A stretch of DNA of 64,000 nt from Paenibacillus amylolyticus. GTDB taxonomy: Bacteria > Bacillota > Bacilli > Paenibacillales > Paenibacillaceae. The DNA lies in the NCBI RefSeq assembly GCF_003719335.1, contig NZ_RIAS01000008.1, positions 186,001 to 250,000 on the forward strand, written 5' to 3'. The position numbers and the translations under genes were made by a program. The notes under the pieces are model-generated. The model was given only the letters and a program-made list of their open reading frames with translations. It made no database searches and was not told where the DNA came from. Positions within the stretch are counted from its first letter, which is position 1; each line of letters opens with the position of its first letter. Shown here one piece after another: positions 1 to 8,355 of the stretch.

Positions 1-59
1 TCCATTATATCATAATATTTGGAACTAAATATATAGATATGGATACGATGTGATCATTC

Positions 60-437
60 CTATTCACTCAGGCTCAAATGCTCATGAATCAATTTCCAAG
101 CTCCTTCCTGGCCTTTTACAAATACATTTGTAGCTCTTCCTTGCCCTGAAGCCAAATGCCCACGAACGTATCCTTCCCAGTGATAGGTATAAGTGCATAC
201 CGCCTGTCGCTCATCTACGGCAATCCAATGCACATCCTCTGCACGATAGACCTCTTCCTTCACCGTATCCCAGGCATGTTCGAAGTAATTCTGAATCTCA
301 TCCAAGGTTGTACAAGAAGTACCTGTAAACCAATAGATTGCATTCGGCGCAAGCAACTTGCTCACTTCGTCAAACTGATGCGTGTTCGTTGCTTCTATGT
401 ACGCTCTCAGCGTTTCCTCGTGTCCCATAGCCCTCAT
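60..437 (-). CDS. SnoaL-like / NTF2-fold protein
   Basis: A small single-domain protein of about 125 residues with the NTF2/SnoaL-like pattern: an N-terminal helix pair (HEETLRAYIEATN), an LLAPNAIYWFTG segment, a tryptophan-rich middle and a C-terminal strand ending in AWKLIHEHLS. Members of this fold include ketosteroid isomerase-like enzymes and many stress or polyketide-related proteins of unknown substrate. I chose the ATG at 437 because the AAGGA ribosome site abuts the ATG at 443 and sits six bases before the one at 437. It lies downstream of the NUDIX gene on the same strand, about 50 bases away, and may be co-transcribed. The substrate cannot be told from the sequence. Confidence 0.7.
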   Translation of the reverse strand: MRAMGHEETLRAYIEATNTHQFDEVSKLLAPNAIYWFTGTSCTTLDEIQNYFEHAWDTVKEEVYRAEDVHWIAVDERQAVCTYTYHWEGYVRGHLASGQGRATNVFVKGQEGAWKLIHEHLSLSE

Positions 438-489
438 CCTCATTCCTTCTGTATTATGTATCCGTGTTCTCTTCTCTCATGGTCACGGT

Positions 490-972
490 CTAATCACTAT
501 ATGTCTTGAACGTCTCCTGCAGGGTTCGTCCGCTCGACTTCTCCCAGACCACACTTCGTTCAAATGTACCTGAGTTAAAAAAACGCGGGAACCGCTCTGC
601 AAACCAGTCTTGCATCGGCAATTCCAATGCCTGTCTCAAGGGCACCCATACCAACTCCCCCTCGGGCGGGTCGGTAAGAAGTTCTCCTTCATATGAAGTT
701 ATCAGATAGTTAAACACCATGTATCTTAACCCTTGCTCAGGATCACAAAACTCATCCAGCCCTTTGTACTTAATTTGCCTCGCCCAAAGTCCTGTCTCTT
801 CACGGACTTCACGGATGGCCCCGTCCACGATACTTTCGGGGAACTCCACTTTTCCGCCAGGAGCAATGTACCCCGGGAATCCTTTATGATTCGGTCGATT
901 CATCAGCAAAACCTGATCGCTAACCGGGTTCCACACCATACTCATCGTGTAAATCTCAACCTGATAATTCAT
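490..972 (-). CDS. NUDIX hydrolase (MutT/8-oxo-dGTP diphosphatase-like)
   Basis: The Nudix box is complete: GGKVEFPESIVDGAIREVRE followed by ETGLW, matching G-x5-E-x7-REUXEEXGU, so metal-dependent pyrophosphohydrolase activity on a nucleoside diphosphate-linked substrate is expected. The length (about 160 residues) and the opening MVWNPVSDQVLLMNRPNHKGFPGYIAP are typical of the 8-oxo-dGTP diphosphatase-like subgroup, but the true substrate is unknown. An ATG at 978 directly abuts the GGGAGG site; the ATG at 972 is six bases from GGAGG and is the better start. Its neighbours are a SnoaL-like gene downstream and a DUF3891 gene upstream. Confidence 0.88.
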   Translation of the reverse strand: MNYQVEIYTMSMVWNPVSDQVLLMNRPNHKGFPGYIAPGGKVEFPESIVDGAIREVREETGLWARQIKYKGLDEFCDPEQGLRYMVFNYLITSYEGELLTDPPEGELVWVPLRQALELPMQDWFAERFPRFFNSGTFERSVVWEKSSGRTLQETFKTYSD

Positions 973-1141
973 GTTCATCCTCCCCTGCTACGCTTTTCTC
1001 ACGTTTTACTACATTTCTGGAGATTATGCGTTTATTCCTGCTAGACTTTGTTCCACATCAAAGACGGACGCCCGTAATACCAGATGCCCGCCTTGAATTA
1101 CATAAATATGTGGTTTTTCGTTAATTAGGGGTACGCTTAAC

Positions 1142-1930
1142 TTAGGATACAGCTGTAATCCATATTCGGCGTTTCTTCCAGTTTGCCCGGCGATATGCCT
1201 GTAACATTCCGAATTTGCGGATGCTGGCCTTGGGTAACACTTTGTAAGACATCGTCACTTCAAACTCCTCATCAAATGGAAAAAAGGATAACGCAACCTT
1301 CTCACCTGATACCCACTCGACTTGGATATTGGAACTTGGACAGGTGTCGAAGCCACAGCCGAGCCCTTCTGAAAAAAAATCATAACGTGCTGTAGGTGTA
1401 CCTGGCTCTTCCATACATAAAAAGAGACTAAGCTGGTCACAGAACAACATGATCTCTACATCGTTTTTCAGCCGCTCTTCCAGTTCTGAAGCATTAACGC
1501 CTAATTCTTTCTTCCAGCTCTCCTGCTGTAGCTGCTCTTCTTGCAAATACTGCCTGATGTCATCATCATCCTCAGGATTTGCCCCCAGTGTTTTTTGAAA
1601 CAACTCTGTATACATCAGGCTACACAGTAAACCCGCATAAGGATTCTGCTGCCTTACTTCTTCGATTCCCTTGCGGTAAAACACAAATCGCGGTCTCAGC
1701 GGGAAATCACGAAAGGAGTAAGGAATTTGACTATAATCGTTCCATAAAGGAGCAGCATCCAGATCAATCCAGCCCCGGTCATGCTCCTTCGCCGCGAGAA
1801 TCAGGTCATCCCGATGCGAGCCTTGGGGAAGCCACTCCCTCTTCCAATGTGCAGCCATATCTCCAGCAACCATTCCATGCTCGTGCTGTGCGGTCAAAAC
1901 AAAATCATGCTCTCTCTCATATACGATCAT
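1142..1930 (-). CDS. DUF3891 family protein
   Basis: A 262-residue soluble protein that I recognise as the DUF3891 family from its N-terminal layout: MIVYEREHDFVLTAQHEH, GDMAAHWKREW, and a KEHDRGWIDLD segment rich in conserved His and Asp. Those His/Asp clusters (QHEHG, AAHW, EHDRGW) resemble a helical metal-binding, HD-like arrangement, but that is inference and no enzymatic role is established. The start is supported by AAGGGTG seven bases before the ATG. It stands alone, with about 200 bases to the divergent coaA gene. No signal peptide or membrane segment is visible. Confidence 0.75.
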   Translation of the reverse strand: MIVYEREHDFVLTAQHEHGMVAGDMAAHWKREWLPQGSHRDDLILAAKEHDRGWIDLDAAPLWNDYSQIPYSFRDFPLRPRFVFYRKGIEEVRQQNPYAGLLCSLMYTELFQKTLGANPEDDDDIRQYLQEEQLQQESWKKELGVNASELEERLKNDVEIMLFCDQLSLFLCMEEPGTPTARYDFFSEGLGCGFDTCPSSNIQVEWVSGEKVALSFFPFDEEFEVTMSYKVLPKASIRKFGMLQAYRRANWKKRRIWITAVS

Positions 1931-2084
1931 TTGCTGTCACCCTTCCGCATGGTTTACGTTTACATTTACGTTGACTTTAACATAATTTGGGTTACACTTT
2001 CTTATAAGCTGCCTTCCACCCTACAGTTTAGCTACCTTATCCCCGTATTTATAACATTTCGGATTAAACGAGCATGTAAAGGTG

Positions 2085-2112
2085 TTGTCAGTTCGCTGAA
2101 ATTTGGTACACT
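2085..2112 (+). promoter_or_regulatory. Probable sigma-A promoter of coaA
   Basis: TTGTCA at 2085-2090 and TACACT at 2107-2112 with a 16-base spacer match a vegetative promoter, 45 bases before the coaA start. Position and orientation fit; not tested experimentally. Confidence 0.5.
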
Positions 2113-2156
2113 AATGATTGTGTCTTGATTACATTACATACAGAAAGCGGGATCTC

Positions 2157-3086
2157 ATGAATTTATACTCACCTTACATCGAGTTTAACCGCAAAGAATG
2201 GGCCGGACTCAAAGAACATCAGGTCACTCTTACGCTGACAGAAGCTGAATTGGAACAATTAAAGGGCTTGAACGAAGAAGTATCCATTCAGGAAGTTGAG
2301 GATGTTTATTTACCACTAACCCACTTCATTGACCTATATGCAAGAGCATCGAGAGAGCTTGATCGCCTAACGGCCTCTTTTATGAAAAAAGAAACTCTTC
2401 ACTCCCCCTATATTATCGGGATTGGGGGCAGTGTTGCCGTGGGGAAAAGCACAGCTGCACGCTTGCTCCAGGCGTTGCTTGCCAGAGGCAAAAACAAACC
2501 CAAGGTCGATCTGGTCACCACGGACGGCTTTTTATATCCCAATGCGGTGCTGCAAGAAAAAGGGATCATGAACCGCAAAGGTTTTCCTGAAAGTTATGAT
2601 ATTAAATCACTCATTAAGTTCATGGGCGATGTGAAATCAGGCAAGCCTGAGGTACAAGCACCGGTCTATTCACATCTGGCCTATGACGTAATCCAGGGTG
2701 AAGAGAAAACGATCTGCCAGCCGGATATTCTGATAATTGAAGGCATCAACGTATTGCAAGTGAAACGGGAGACTCCATTACTTGTAAGTGATTTCTTTGA
2801 CTTTTCCATCTACATCGATGCAGAGGAAGAACATATTCGTCACTGGTACGTCGAACGTTTCAAGTTGCTCCGTCAGACCGCTTTTCAGAGTAAGGATTCC
2901 TTCTTCCATCAGCGGTTTGCCAATATTAACGAAGAGGAAACCATTGAGACAGCCAATCAGATTTGGCAAGACATTAACGCGAAAAATCTGCATGAAAACA
3001 TTTTGCCGACCAAAGGACGTGCACGGTTAATTCTGAAAAAAGAAGCCGATCACTCCATTCAGCAGATTCAATTGCGCAAGTTGTAA
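2157..3086 (+). CDS. coaA: Type I pantothenate kinase
   Basis: ATP-dependent phosphorylation of pantothenate, the first step of coenzyme A synthesis, in the cytosol. The P-loop [17 protein letters not shown] (around residues 88-104), the TTDGFLYPN segment and the terminal LRKL region are the classic bacterial CoaA (PRK-like) signature, and the length of 309 residues is normal. An upstream in-frame TTG at 2118 also opens the frame, but the ATG at 2157 follows an AGAAAGCGGGA stretch and begins the usual [11 protein letters not shown] terminus, so I start there. It is the first of two plus-strand genes, with the DUF423 gene about 100 bases downstream. Confidence 0.95.
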   Translation: MNLYSPYIEFNRKEWAGLKEHQVTLTLTEAELEQLKGLNEEVSIQEVEDVYLPLTHFIDLYARASRELDRLTASFMKKETLHSPYIIGIGGSVAVGKSTAARLLQALLARGKNKPKVDLVTTDGFLYPNAVLQEKGIMNRKGFPESYDIKSLIKFMGDVKSGKPEVQAPVYSHLAYDVIQGEEKTICQPDILIIEGINVLQVKRETPLLVSDFFDFSIYIDAEEEHIRHWYVERFKLLRQTAFQSKDSFFHQRFANINEEETIETANQIWQDINAKNLHENILPTKGRARLILKKEADHSIQQIQLRKL

Positions 3087-3183
3087 CCCATAACCACGGC
3101 AACCTTTTTAGCCATGGGATAGATATACTGCTTATTACCCGTCAGATGCACTGTTATTACCCTATTAAAGGAGAGAAAATGAT

Positions 3184-3546
3184 ATGCAAACCCTCGTGGT
3201 TCTCGGCAGCATTATGATGTTTCTGGCCGTTGCACTGGGTGCCTTCGGGGCACATGCGCTCAAACGCAAGTTATCCGCTGACATGATCAAAATCTATGAG
3301 ACCGGTGTCCAGTATCATATCGCTCACGGACTCGGCATCATCCTGCTTGGACTGTTCGCAGACAGGTTAACCTCATCATCCCTTGTCATGACCTCGGGAT
3401 GGCTCTTGTTTGCCGGGATCATCCTGTTCTCAGGAAGCCTCTATACACTGAGTGTTACAGGTGTGCGCAAGTGGGGAGCCGTCACACCCATAGGTGGTGT
3501 AGCCTTCCTTGCCGGCTGGATTACATTGCTGTTCGCAGCTCTTTAA
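3184..3546 (+). CDS. DUF423 family small membrane protein (YwdK-like)
   Basis: A 120-residue integral membrane protein with four predicted hydrophobic segments and the DUF423 N terminus: a leader followed by LAVALGAFGAHALKRKL, then a GVQYHIAHGLGIILLGL segment. The function of this widespread family is unknown; members are inner-membrane proteins. A good AAAGGAGAG ribosome site precedes the ATG. It follows coaA and is closed by a strong terminator, so it could share the coaA transcript, although nothing ties the two functions together. Confidence 0.9.
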   Translation: MQTLVVLGSIMMFLAVALGAFGAHALKRKLSADMIKIYETGVQYHIAHGLGIILLGLFADRLTSSSLVMTSGWLLFAGIILFSGSLYTLSVTGVRKWGAVTPIGGVAFLAGWITLLFAAL

Positions 3547-3573
3547 GAAAAGGAAACGCGTAACAAAAATATG

Positions 3574-3617
3574 GAGTGTCCTGGTTGCAAGAACAGTGCC
3601 GGGACGCTCTTTTTTAT
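3574..3617. terminator. Rho-independent terminator after the DUF423 gene
   Basis: An 11-base stem, GAGTGTCCTGG (3574-3584) with CCGGGACGCTC (3599-3609) including G-U pairs, is followed by a T run on the plus strand. It ends exactly where the convergent phosphatase gene stops, so it may serve both strands. Confidence 0.85.
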
Positions 3618-4193
3618 TTAATCCAGCCACAGTCTGGAAATAGCGGGCTGCTTCCCCTCCTCATATACCTCTTCACTTGTAGACTCCTGCTCCCGTTTTA
3701 GAACATATACATCAGGATTGGAAAGCTTGGCCCACTCCGAGTAACCAAAAGAGGGATCATAATAACGAATAATTAAGGACAACAGGTTGCCATGCGTCAC
3801 AACGGCTCCATGACGCTCCGGTCTGAGCCAACATTCATTCAGCAGCGCCAAAGCTCTGGCAACTGCGACTCTGGAAGATTCTCCGCCCTCTGCTGCCCAA
3901 TCTTCATCCTCATATGTACGTTTCAGCACATCCATCCAGTCTGGCAGATCCCTTGTACTCAGCACTCTTTCCTGCAAGCGCTCATCGGTATGAATGTGCT
4001 GCTCTATCGCTGCACCCAAAGGCATTGCAGTCTGTAAGGCTCTTTTCCATGGACTGGATACGATATAAGAAATTCCTTGACCGGACAATACATCTGCCAA
4101 TTTTTCAGCCTGTCTGCATCCCTCATCCGTCAGACTTGCGTGTGGCTCCTGTCCTTCGGCTTTTGCGTGACGAATCAGGTAAATCGACTCCAT
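3618..4193 (-). CDS. Histidine phosphatase family protein (SixA/PhoE-like)
   Basis: The N-terminal YLIRHAKAEG motif carries the catalytic RHG-type histidine (as RHA). The later VVTHGNLLSLI segment supplies the second His, and an internal SSPWKRALQTA carries the substrate-pocket arginine. These mark a phosphoglycerate-mutase-like phosphatase of about 191 residues. The substrate is unknown. A GTG at 4202 overlaps the GGAGG ribosome site, whereas the ATG at 4193 is correctly spaced, so I use it. It starts 25 bases downstream of the murI stop and is probably in an operon with it. Confidence 0.88.
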   Translation of the reverse strand: MESIYLIRHAKAEGQEPHASLTDEGCRQAEKLADVLSGQGISYIVSSPWKRALQTAMPLGAAIEQHIHTDERLQERVLSTRDLPDWMDVLKRTYEDEDWAAEGGESSRVAVARALALLNECWLRPERHGAVVTHGNLLSLIIRYYDPSFGYSEWAKLSNPDVYVLKREQESTSEEVYEEGKQPAISRLWLD

Positions 4194-4217
4194 TACCGAC
4201 ACCTCCGATAGTCCAGT

Positions 4218-5015
4218 CTACAGTACGTTTTCGCTTAGATATTGAAGTGCAGCACGCATCTTATTATGATCTTCCATTCGACCCGATGAACTGGAAAAGG
4301 ATACGTTCCCTGCCTGCACCTGCCCCGTGTTCCCAGCTTGTTGCTGTGTGCCAAGCTCAAGTCGCTGACTCAAATGATTTACCGTACCTGCGCTACCATC
4401 TACAATCCGGATATGATCTGGTAACAACCTGCGCAGAATAGTTGTATAGAACGGGTAATGCGTACAGCCCATAACTATCGTACCGTACTGTTCCAGATCC
4501 AGGCCGGCTAGCTTGGAGCGGAAGTATGCTGTTATTTTGACCGGATCAAACTCCAGTTGCTCACACCACTCTACCAGTTCAGGCAGCGCAAGGGAATCGA
4601 CACGATGCTCATCATCAACGCGAGAGACCAATTCGTTATACTTCGCTTGACTCAGTGTCAAAGCCGTAGCAAACACAAGCACCCGCTTGCCGTTGTCCCT
4701 ATTCATCTCGACGGCTGGTTTGACTGCCGGTTCCATACCGATAATAGGAATGTCATACATGGAACGCAGATCATTCACTGCCAAGCTGGTTGCCGTATTA
4801 CACGCAATCACAATTGCATCTACTTGTTCCCGTACAATCGCCTCCACGCAAGCGAAAATATAACGACGAACCTCGTCCGCCGGCTTGGTTCCATAAGGGA
4901 CATGTAGTGTATCTGCGTAATATATATAGGATTCTTCTGGAAACTGTTGCAAAGCGGTATGCAGTACCGTTAATCCACCGATACCTGAATCAAAAAAAGC
5001 AATCTTCTTCGTCAA
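4218..5015 (-). CDS. murI: Glutamate racemase
   Basis: Interconverts L- and D-glutamate for peptidoglycan synthesis in the cytosol. The family landmarks are all present: FFDSGIGGLTVL near the N terminus, IACNTAT with the first catalytic cysteine and MGCTHYPF with the second, and the length (about 265 residues) is normal. The reading frame opens with a GTG at 5024 inside the GAGG ribosome site; the TTG at 5015 lies about eight bases from GAGG and gives MTKKIAFFDSG, so I prefer that start. B. subtilis has two such genes (racE, yrpC); which one this corresponds to is unclear. Confidence 0.94.
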   Translation of the reverse strand: MTKKIAFFDSGIGGLTVLHTALQQFPEESYIYYADTLHVPYGTKPADEVRRYIFACVEAIVREQVDAIVIACNTATSLAVNDLRSMYDIPIIGMEPAVKPAVEMNRDNGKRVLVFATALTLSQAKYNELVSRVDDEHRVDSLALPELVEWCEQLEFDPVKITAYFRSKLAGLDLEQYGTIVMGCTHYPFYTTILRRLLPDHIRIVDGSAGTVNHLSQRLELGTQQQAGNTGQVQAGNVSFSSSSGRMEDHNKMRAALQYLSENVL

Positions 5016-5097
5016 AGCTGTCACCTCTATAACGTATTCTTTCGGTTCTGAGGAACCGTCCTTTTACTTCTCATGCTGACTGGAGGTGAAGGTTATG

Positions 5098-5496
5098 TTA
5101 ATCGGATTGATCTACTGCGATCATGTTATATTGCCTCAGCCAGTCTTTACCACTGTCCCAGTCTTGCACTGGATTGTCTTCTCCCAACAGTTCAGCACTG
5201 GCCCGAGCCATGATCCACTCTTTCAGCCCATTGTCGCCGCTGGATTCCAGCTGATCTAACAAGAAATTCAGACCTTCTGATCCCGTTTGTAGAATAGCTT
5301 CATATACGTCCCGATGGCCTGCAATATAATCATTCGGGTTGCTGCTGGCAGCCAGAACAGGTTCGTTGACCATCGTATTCAAACTTTGTTCAATCGTTTC
5401 CGCTGCGGAACGGTTATCCGCTGTAACTGTACATGCAGATAAGGCTAAAGCTGTGCATAAGGAAAGTAAGCTCGTCATAAGCCATTTACGTTTCAT
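5098..5496 (-). CDS. Small predicted lipoprotein of unknown function
   Basis: A 132-residue protein with a lipoprotein signal: a charged MKRKW start, a hydrophobic stretch and an LALSAC lipobox, so the mature protein should begin at Cys and be anchored outside the membrane. The rest is acidic and helical (ESSGDNGLKEWIMARASAELLGE), with no family I recognise. Its ribosome site AGAGGGGGC begins right at the stop codon of the upstream 150-residue gene, so it is the last gene of the 5098-6500 operon and likely translated after that gene. No function can be assigned. Confidence 0.75.
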   Translation of the reverse strand: MKRKWLMTSLLSLCTALALSACTVTADNRSAAETIEQSLNTMVNEPVLAASSNPNDYIAGHRDVYEAILQTGSEGLNFLLDQLESSGDNGLKEWIMARASAELLGEDNPVQDWDSGKDWLRQYNMIAVDQSD

Positions 5497-5507
5497 TACA
5501 GCCCCCT

Positions 5508-5960
5508 CTAAAAAAGGTTCCCTTCAAATAAAGACTTTCCTTGTACCATCCAGTATCGTTCCTTCTCAGGAACCATATCCAAAAAGTCCTTGTAACTCCC
5601 GATCCAGCCATCCGGCATGTAATGCTCAAAGGAGGCAGGCTCCGGGAACATCGAGAAGAATAGCCGCTTGTCAAAATCGACAAGAAAGGACGGCACATAC
5701 TTAAACCATTCGTCACCCGTAGGATCGGTTTCCCGAAAATGATGAAGCTCGCTCCTCAGTTCAATTGCGGTTACCTGCTCCTCCTGAATCGCCTGTAAAA
5801 AAGCAGATGCCGTCTCCTCATTCAACACCTGAATGCCAAACCGTTCTTCCATCTCTATATTTAAAAACCAATACTCCCGTTCGGTGACGTACCAGCGCCA
5901 CACGCCCTGAAACCAAACGCCAACAATGGTATTCTCAGCATAGACAGGTTCTGTTTTCAT
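5508..5960 (-). CDS. Unknown 150-residue protein
   Basis: A soluble, aromatic-rich protein (VWFQGVWRWYVTEREYWFLN, then FLVDFDKRLFFSMFPEPASFEHYMPDGW) with no membrane segment or catalytic motif that I know. The pattern resembles small accessory or immunity-type proteins common in Bacillales, but that is only a resemblance. Its ATG overlaps the stop of the 51-residue gene by four bases (ATGA), which indicates translational coupling. The genes around it (Zn-ribbon, microprotein, lipoprotein) suggest one operon with one unknown role. Confidence 0.7.
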   Translation of the reverse strand: MKTEPVYAENTIVGVWFQGVWRWYVTEREYWFLNIEMEERFGIQVLNEETASAFLQAIQEEQVTAIELRSELHHFRETDPTGDEWFKYVPSFLVDFDKRLFFSMFPEPASFEHYMPDGWIGSYKDFLDMVPEKERYWMVQGKSLFEGNLF

Positions 5961-6112
5961 CGCTCTATCTCCTGGCGCAAATTCTTTCCCTGCTTCGCCT
6001 CATCGGTAATACATGCCGCAGAGCTGTCATCATAATTATACTCGTCCCGATCAATACGGATATGCGCTTCCATGACATATTGAAAGTCTTTTTGTAAGAA
6101 TGAACGAATCAT
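5957..6112 (-). CDS. 51-residue coupled small protein
   Basis: The reading frame is open further upstream (to 6265), but there it lies inside the Zn-ribbon gene. The credible start is the ATG at 6112, because TAGGAGAG sits about eight bases before it and overlaps the Zn-ribbon stop codon. The product begins MIRSFLQKDFQYVMEAHIRI and is acidic, with a C-terminal KQGKNLRQEIER. The stop overlaps the next start (ATGA). I do not recognise it, and it is short enough to be missed by standard gene calling. Coupling on both sides is the main evidence that it is real. Confidence 0.65.
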   Translation of the reverse strand: MIRSFLQKDFQYVMEAHIRIDRDEYNYDDSSAACITDEAKQGKNLRQEIER

Positions 6113-6125
6113 GCGGTTTGCTCTC

Positions 6126-6500
6126 CTATGCCATCCAACGATGAAGCAGCTTTTCCCCTTCACTTCTCCGGCCAGCAGCCTGTTGCTCCAGAAATTCGGG
6201 AACTTCTCGTAGTTCAGTTGGACGATATCCAGCTCCGCACCCACAATTATGATAGGTAATACCATGCTGATATAACGTCATGACTTTGGTCCACTGTTTG
6301 ATATCCGTTTGCTTGGGTGCTTGAAAATCATGCCCCATATTCACCATGACCTCTGCACATTGCGGACATTTATGTTCAAGTCGTGCTGCGGTTTCCTTGC
6401 TTAAATCATACGGTGATACTTGTTTGTAAGACTTACGGCAGTTAAAGCATGCATATATTTCTTTATACGGTCCAGATATGGCATATCGGCACATCTTCAT
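6126..6500 (-). CDS. Zinc-ribbon protein of unknown function
   Basis: About 124 residues with CRY near the N terminus, YACFNCRKSYKQV, then HKCPQCAEVM: two C-x2-C knuckles (CFNC, CPQC) that should bind one zinc. A further CGCG (HNCGCGAGYRP) lies in the second half. Such proteins occur in Bacillales as conserved unknowns. The frame has TTG, ATG and ATG candidates at 6503, 6500 and 6494; AAGGAGG sits four bases from 6500 and ten from 6494. It heads the 5098-6500 operon. A nucleic-acid or protein-binding role is possible, but nothing proves it. Confidence 0.78.
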   Translation of the reverse strand: MKMCRYAISGPYKEIYACFNCRKSYKQVSPYDLSKETAARLEHKCPQCAEVMVNMGHDFQAPKQTDIKQWTKVMTLYQHGITYHNCGCGAGYRPTELREVPEFLEQQAAGRRSEGEKLLHRWMA

Positions 6501-6564
6501 CAAGCCTCCTTGTCATTTTCCATTATACGGGTTTTTATACACGGTTACGAATCTACTTTTACCA

Positions 6565-7443
6565 TCACTGGCACATGGCCTCTTTCCAAGCCAAGCCCAA
6601 ATCCGCCACAGAAGTGAACCGCTGGAAACGATCCGGATTTACTGCACGAAGGGCGATTTCATATAATGCCTCTCCAGCATCCCAACGTTCACGGGAACGA
6701 TCGAGTTCTCCGCCAAGCAGGGCAAAGGCCATAGCGCCCATGTTAAAAACATTCGTGACCGCATCAATCGATGCACCAAGCTCAAATTCCTCCGGAGACA
6801 TAAAACGGGATGAACCCCACATTCGTCCCATCGTATTCGTGAATGCACCTGCACGGTATAGATCAATATCACAGATGTGAATCTCTTCCGCTCCAAAATC
6901 ATAAATCAAACTGCCGTCGTAGAAGTCTACAGCCACATACCCTTTGCGCTCCGCTTCAATATGAAAGTCCAGAATGCGCTCCATGGCTTGGATTCGCGTC
7001 TGTACCTGAAGTTGTCTGAACTGGACATAAGGTGATCGCGGATCTTCGTACTTGGCTGGAGGCGGGAAAGACCAGTGCGAATGCAAACACTCTCCCTCCA
7101 CCCAATCGAACACACAAGCGTAACCGTCGTCTGTGGCAAAATGGTCTATTAATCGAATTAATCGGTCATGCGCCAGCTCTTCATAGATCAAGACAGAAGA
7201 CTGCAAATGACGTATCGCTTCCGCCGTGCTTATCATATCATTGGCCTGAAGAGTACGTGCTCCCGCATACTTCACAAATTGCTTTTGACCGTCCTTCCGT
7301 ACCAAGCCGAATGAAATATTGCCAGAGTCCTGTTGATCAAATACACGGAAGACAGTCCCTAGCGGAGTTAACCAGTCGAAGGCATGTTTTTCTTTTAATA
7401 TAAACGAAACACCATCTACTTCATGAACAACCTGATCGGTCAT
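6565..7443 (-). CDS. Atypical serine/threonine protein kinase-like protein
   Basis: A 292-residue single-domain, kinase-like protein without a membrane anchor. Visible landmarks are QFVKYAG with Lys58 (VAVK-like), the hinge region CVFDWVEGE, a degenerate catalytic loop AVDFYDGSLIYD (Asp173 kept, the usual Asn replaced by Ser178, and no His-Arg before the Asp), CDIDLY in place of DFG (Asp192 kept), and MSPEEF in place of APE. So the acidic catalytic residues survive while HRD and DFG are altered. The strong AGGAGGAG site supports the ATG. Activity is uncertain: it may be a divergent kinase, a small-molecule kinase or a pseudokinase. Confidence 0.78.
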   Translation of the reverse strand: MTDQVVHEVDGVSFILKEKHAFDWLTPLGTVFRVFDQQDSGNISFGLVRKDGQKQFVKYAGARTLQANDMISTAEAIRHLQSSVLIYEELAHDRLIRLIDHFATDDGYACVFDWVEGECLHSHWSFPPPAKYEDPRSPYVQFRQLQVQTRIQAMERILDFHIEAERKGYVAVDFYDGSLIYDFGAEEIHICDIDLYRAGAFTNTMGRMWGSSRFMSPEEFELGASIDAVTNVFNMGAMAFALLGGELDRSRERWDAGEALYEIALRAVNPDRFQRFTSVADLGLAWKEAMCQ

Positions 7444-7467
7444 AGAACTCCTCCTCTTGCCTTTAAA

Positions 7468-8022
7468 TTAGATATTTTCATCTACACTTTTGTTGTAAAA
7501 ATACGTCATATGCGCCTCATCATATCCTTGGCCGTTCACTTCCAGTGCATTGCGTTCGATGCCGTAGGTTTCAAATCCATACCGCTCATACAACCGTTTT
7601 GCTGAAACATTTGTCGTCACTACACTCAGATTAATCTGCTTGATATTCTCCAGATGTTTCCCCCGTTCTAGAACCTCGGATAACAACCGGGAAGCTAGTC
7701 CATTCCCCCGATGAGCTGGTGATACATAGACACCCCAGATGAATCCTTTGTGCCTGAGCTTTAGACCGTATTCTCTTTTGAAACCCATCATGCCCGCAAG
7801 CATGCCATCAGGCGTGAACGCCCCAAGAATATAATCATCAGGCTCATTATGTATTCGCTCTTTTACCTCACTAACGGACAACTGGCTGGACAACTCGTAG
7901 GAAGCGCCAAAGGCTTCGGGATGCGTCCGTAGTGCTTCAAGCCGCAGAGGCCAATATAGATCCGATTCGTCCCGTTGAATATTACGCAGCATATACCTCT
8001 CTTTGAAAGCATCTGAACTCAT
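7468..8022 (-). CDS. GNAT family N-acetyltransferase
   Basis: A 184-residue GNAT fold: IQRDESDLYWPLRLEALRTHPEAFG at the N terminus, a GVYVSPAHRGNGLASRLL acetyl-CoA loop (Q/R-x-x-G-x-G/A type) and a C-terminal AKRLYERYGFETYG motif. It should transfer an acetyl group from acetyl-CoA to an unknown amine. The ATG at 8022 is about eleven bases from AAAGGAG; a second ATG at 7992 begins MLRNIQRDE and is also possible. The kinase-like gene starts 24 bases downstream, so the two may be co-transcribed. Confidence 0.88.
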   Translation of the reverse strand: MSSDAFKERYMLRNIQRDESDLYWPLRLEALRTHPEAFGASYELSSQLSVSEVKERIHNEPDDYILGAFTPDGMLAGMMGFKREYGLKLRHKGFIWGVYVSPAHRGNGLASRLLSEVLERGKHLENIKQINLSVVTTNVSAKRLYERYGFETYGIERNALEVNGQGYDEAHMTYFYNKSVDENI

Positions 8023-8125
8023 CCCTCATCCACTCCTTTCTATGTCAAGAAATATCAGGTCATCCACAGTACAAACACTTTCTTCCTCTGAACGCCCTTA
8101 TTTCAGTTTATCCGTTCTGCTTCGC

Positions 8126-8278
8126 CTACCGATCTCGGCTCTGGTTCTGACTGTGGCGCCGATCACGGTCACGCTCCATCGCTTCCTGGACCCGGTCACG
8201 GGCCGGGAGTTTGCTGTTGATATGCAGGAGTAGCCCTGTAATGATAATGAGCAGCGCAACGACAATCACCTCAAACAT
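8126..8278 (-). CDS. 50-residue membrane microprotein
   Basis: Found by translating the gap by eye. ATG at 8278, TAG at 8126-8128, with GGAGG about nine bases upstream. The product starts MFEVIVVALLIIITGLLLHI, one transmembrane helix, followed by a highly charged Arg/Asp/Glu tail (RDRVQEAMERDRDRRHSQNQ). This is the layout of small single-pass membrane proteins that sit on or regulate larger complexes. It begins 77 bases after the last gene of the 8.4-14.9 kb operon on the same strand. A perfect 14-base dyad TTTCCACTTGGAAA (8294-8307) lies just before the ribosome site. Confidence 0.6.
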   Translation of the reverse strand: MFEVIVVALLIIITGLLLHINSKLPARDRVQEAMERDRDRRHSQNQSRDR

Positions 8279-8355
8279 TAGATCAGACCTCCATTTCCAC
8301 TTGGAAAAGATGATGATTCTGCCTCGTGTATGATCACATGATCACGTACTCCTGA

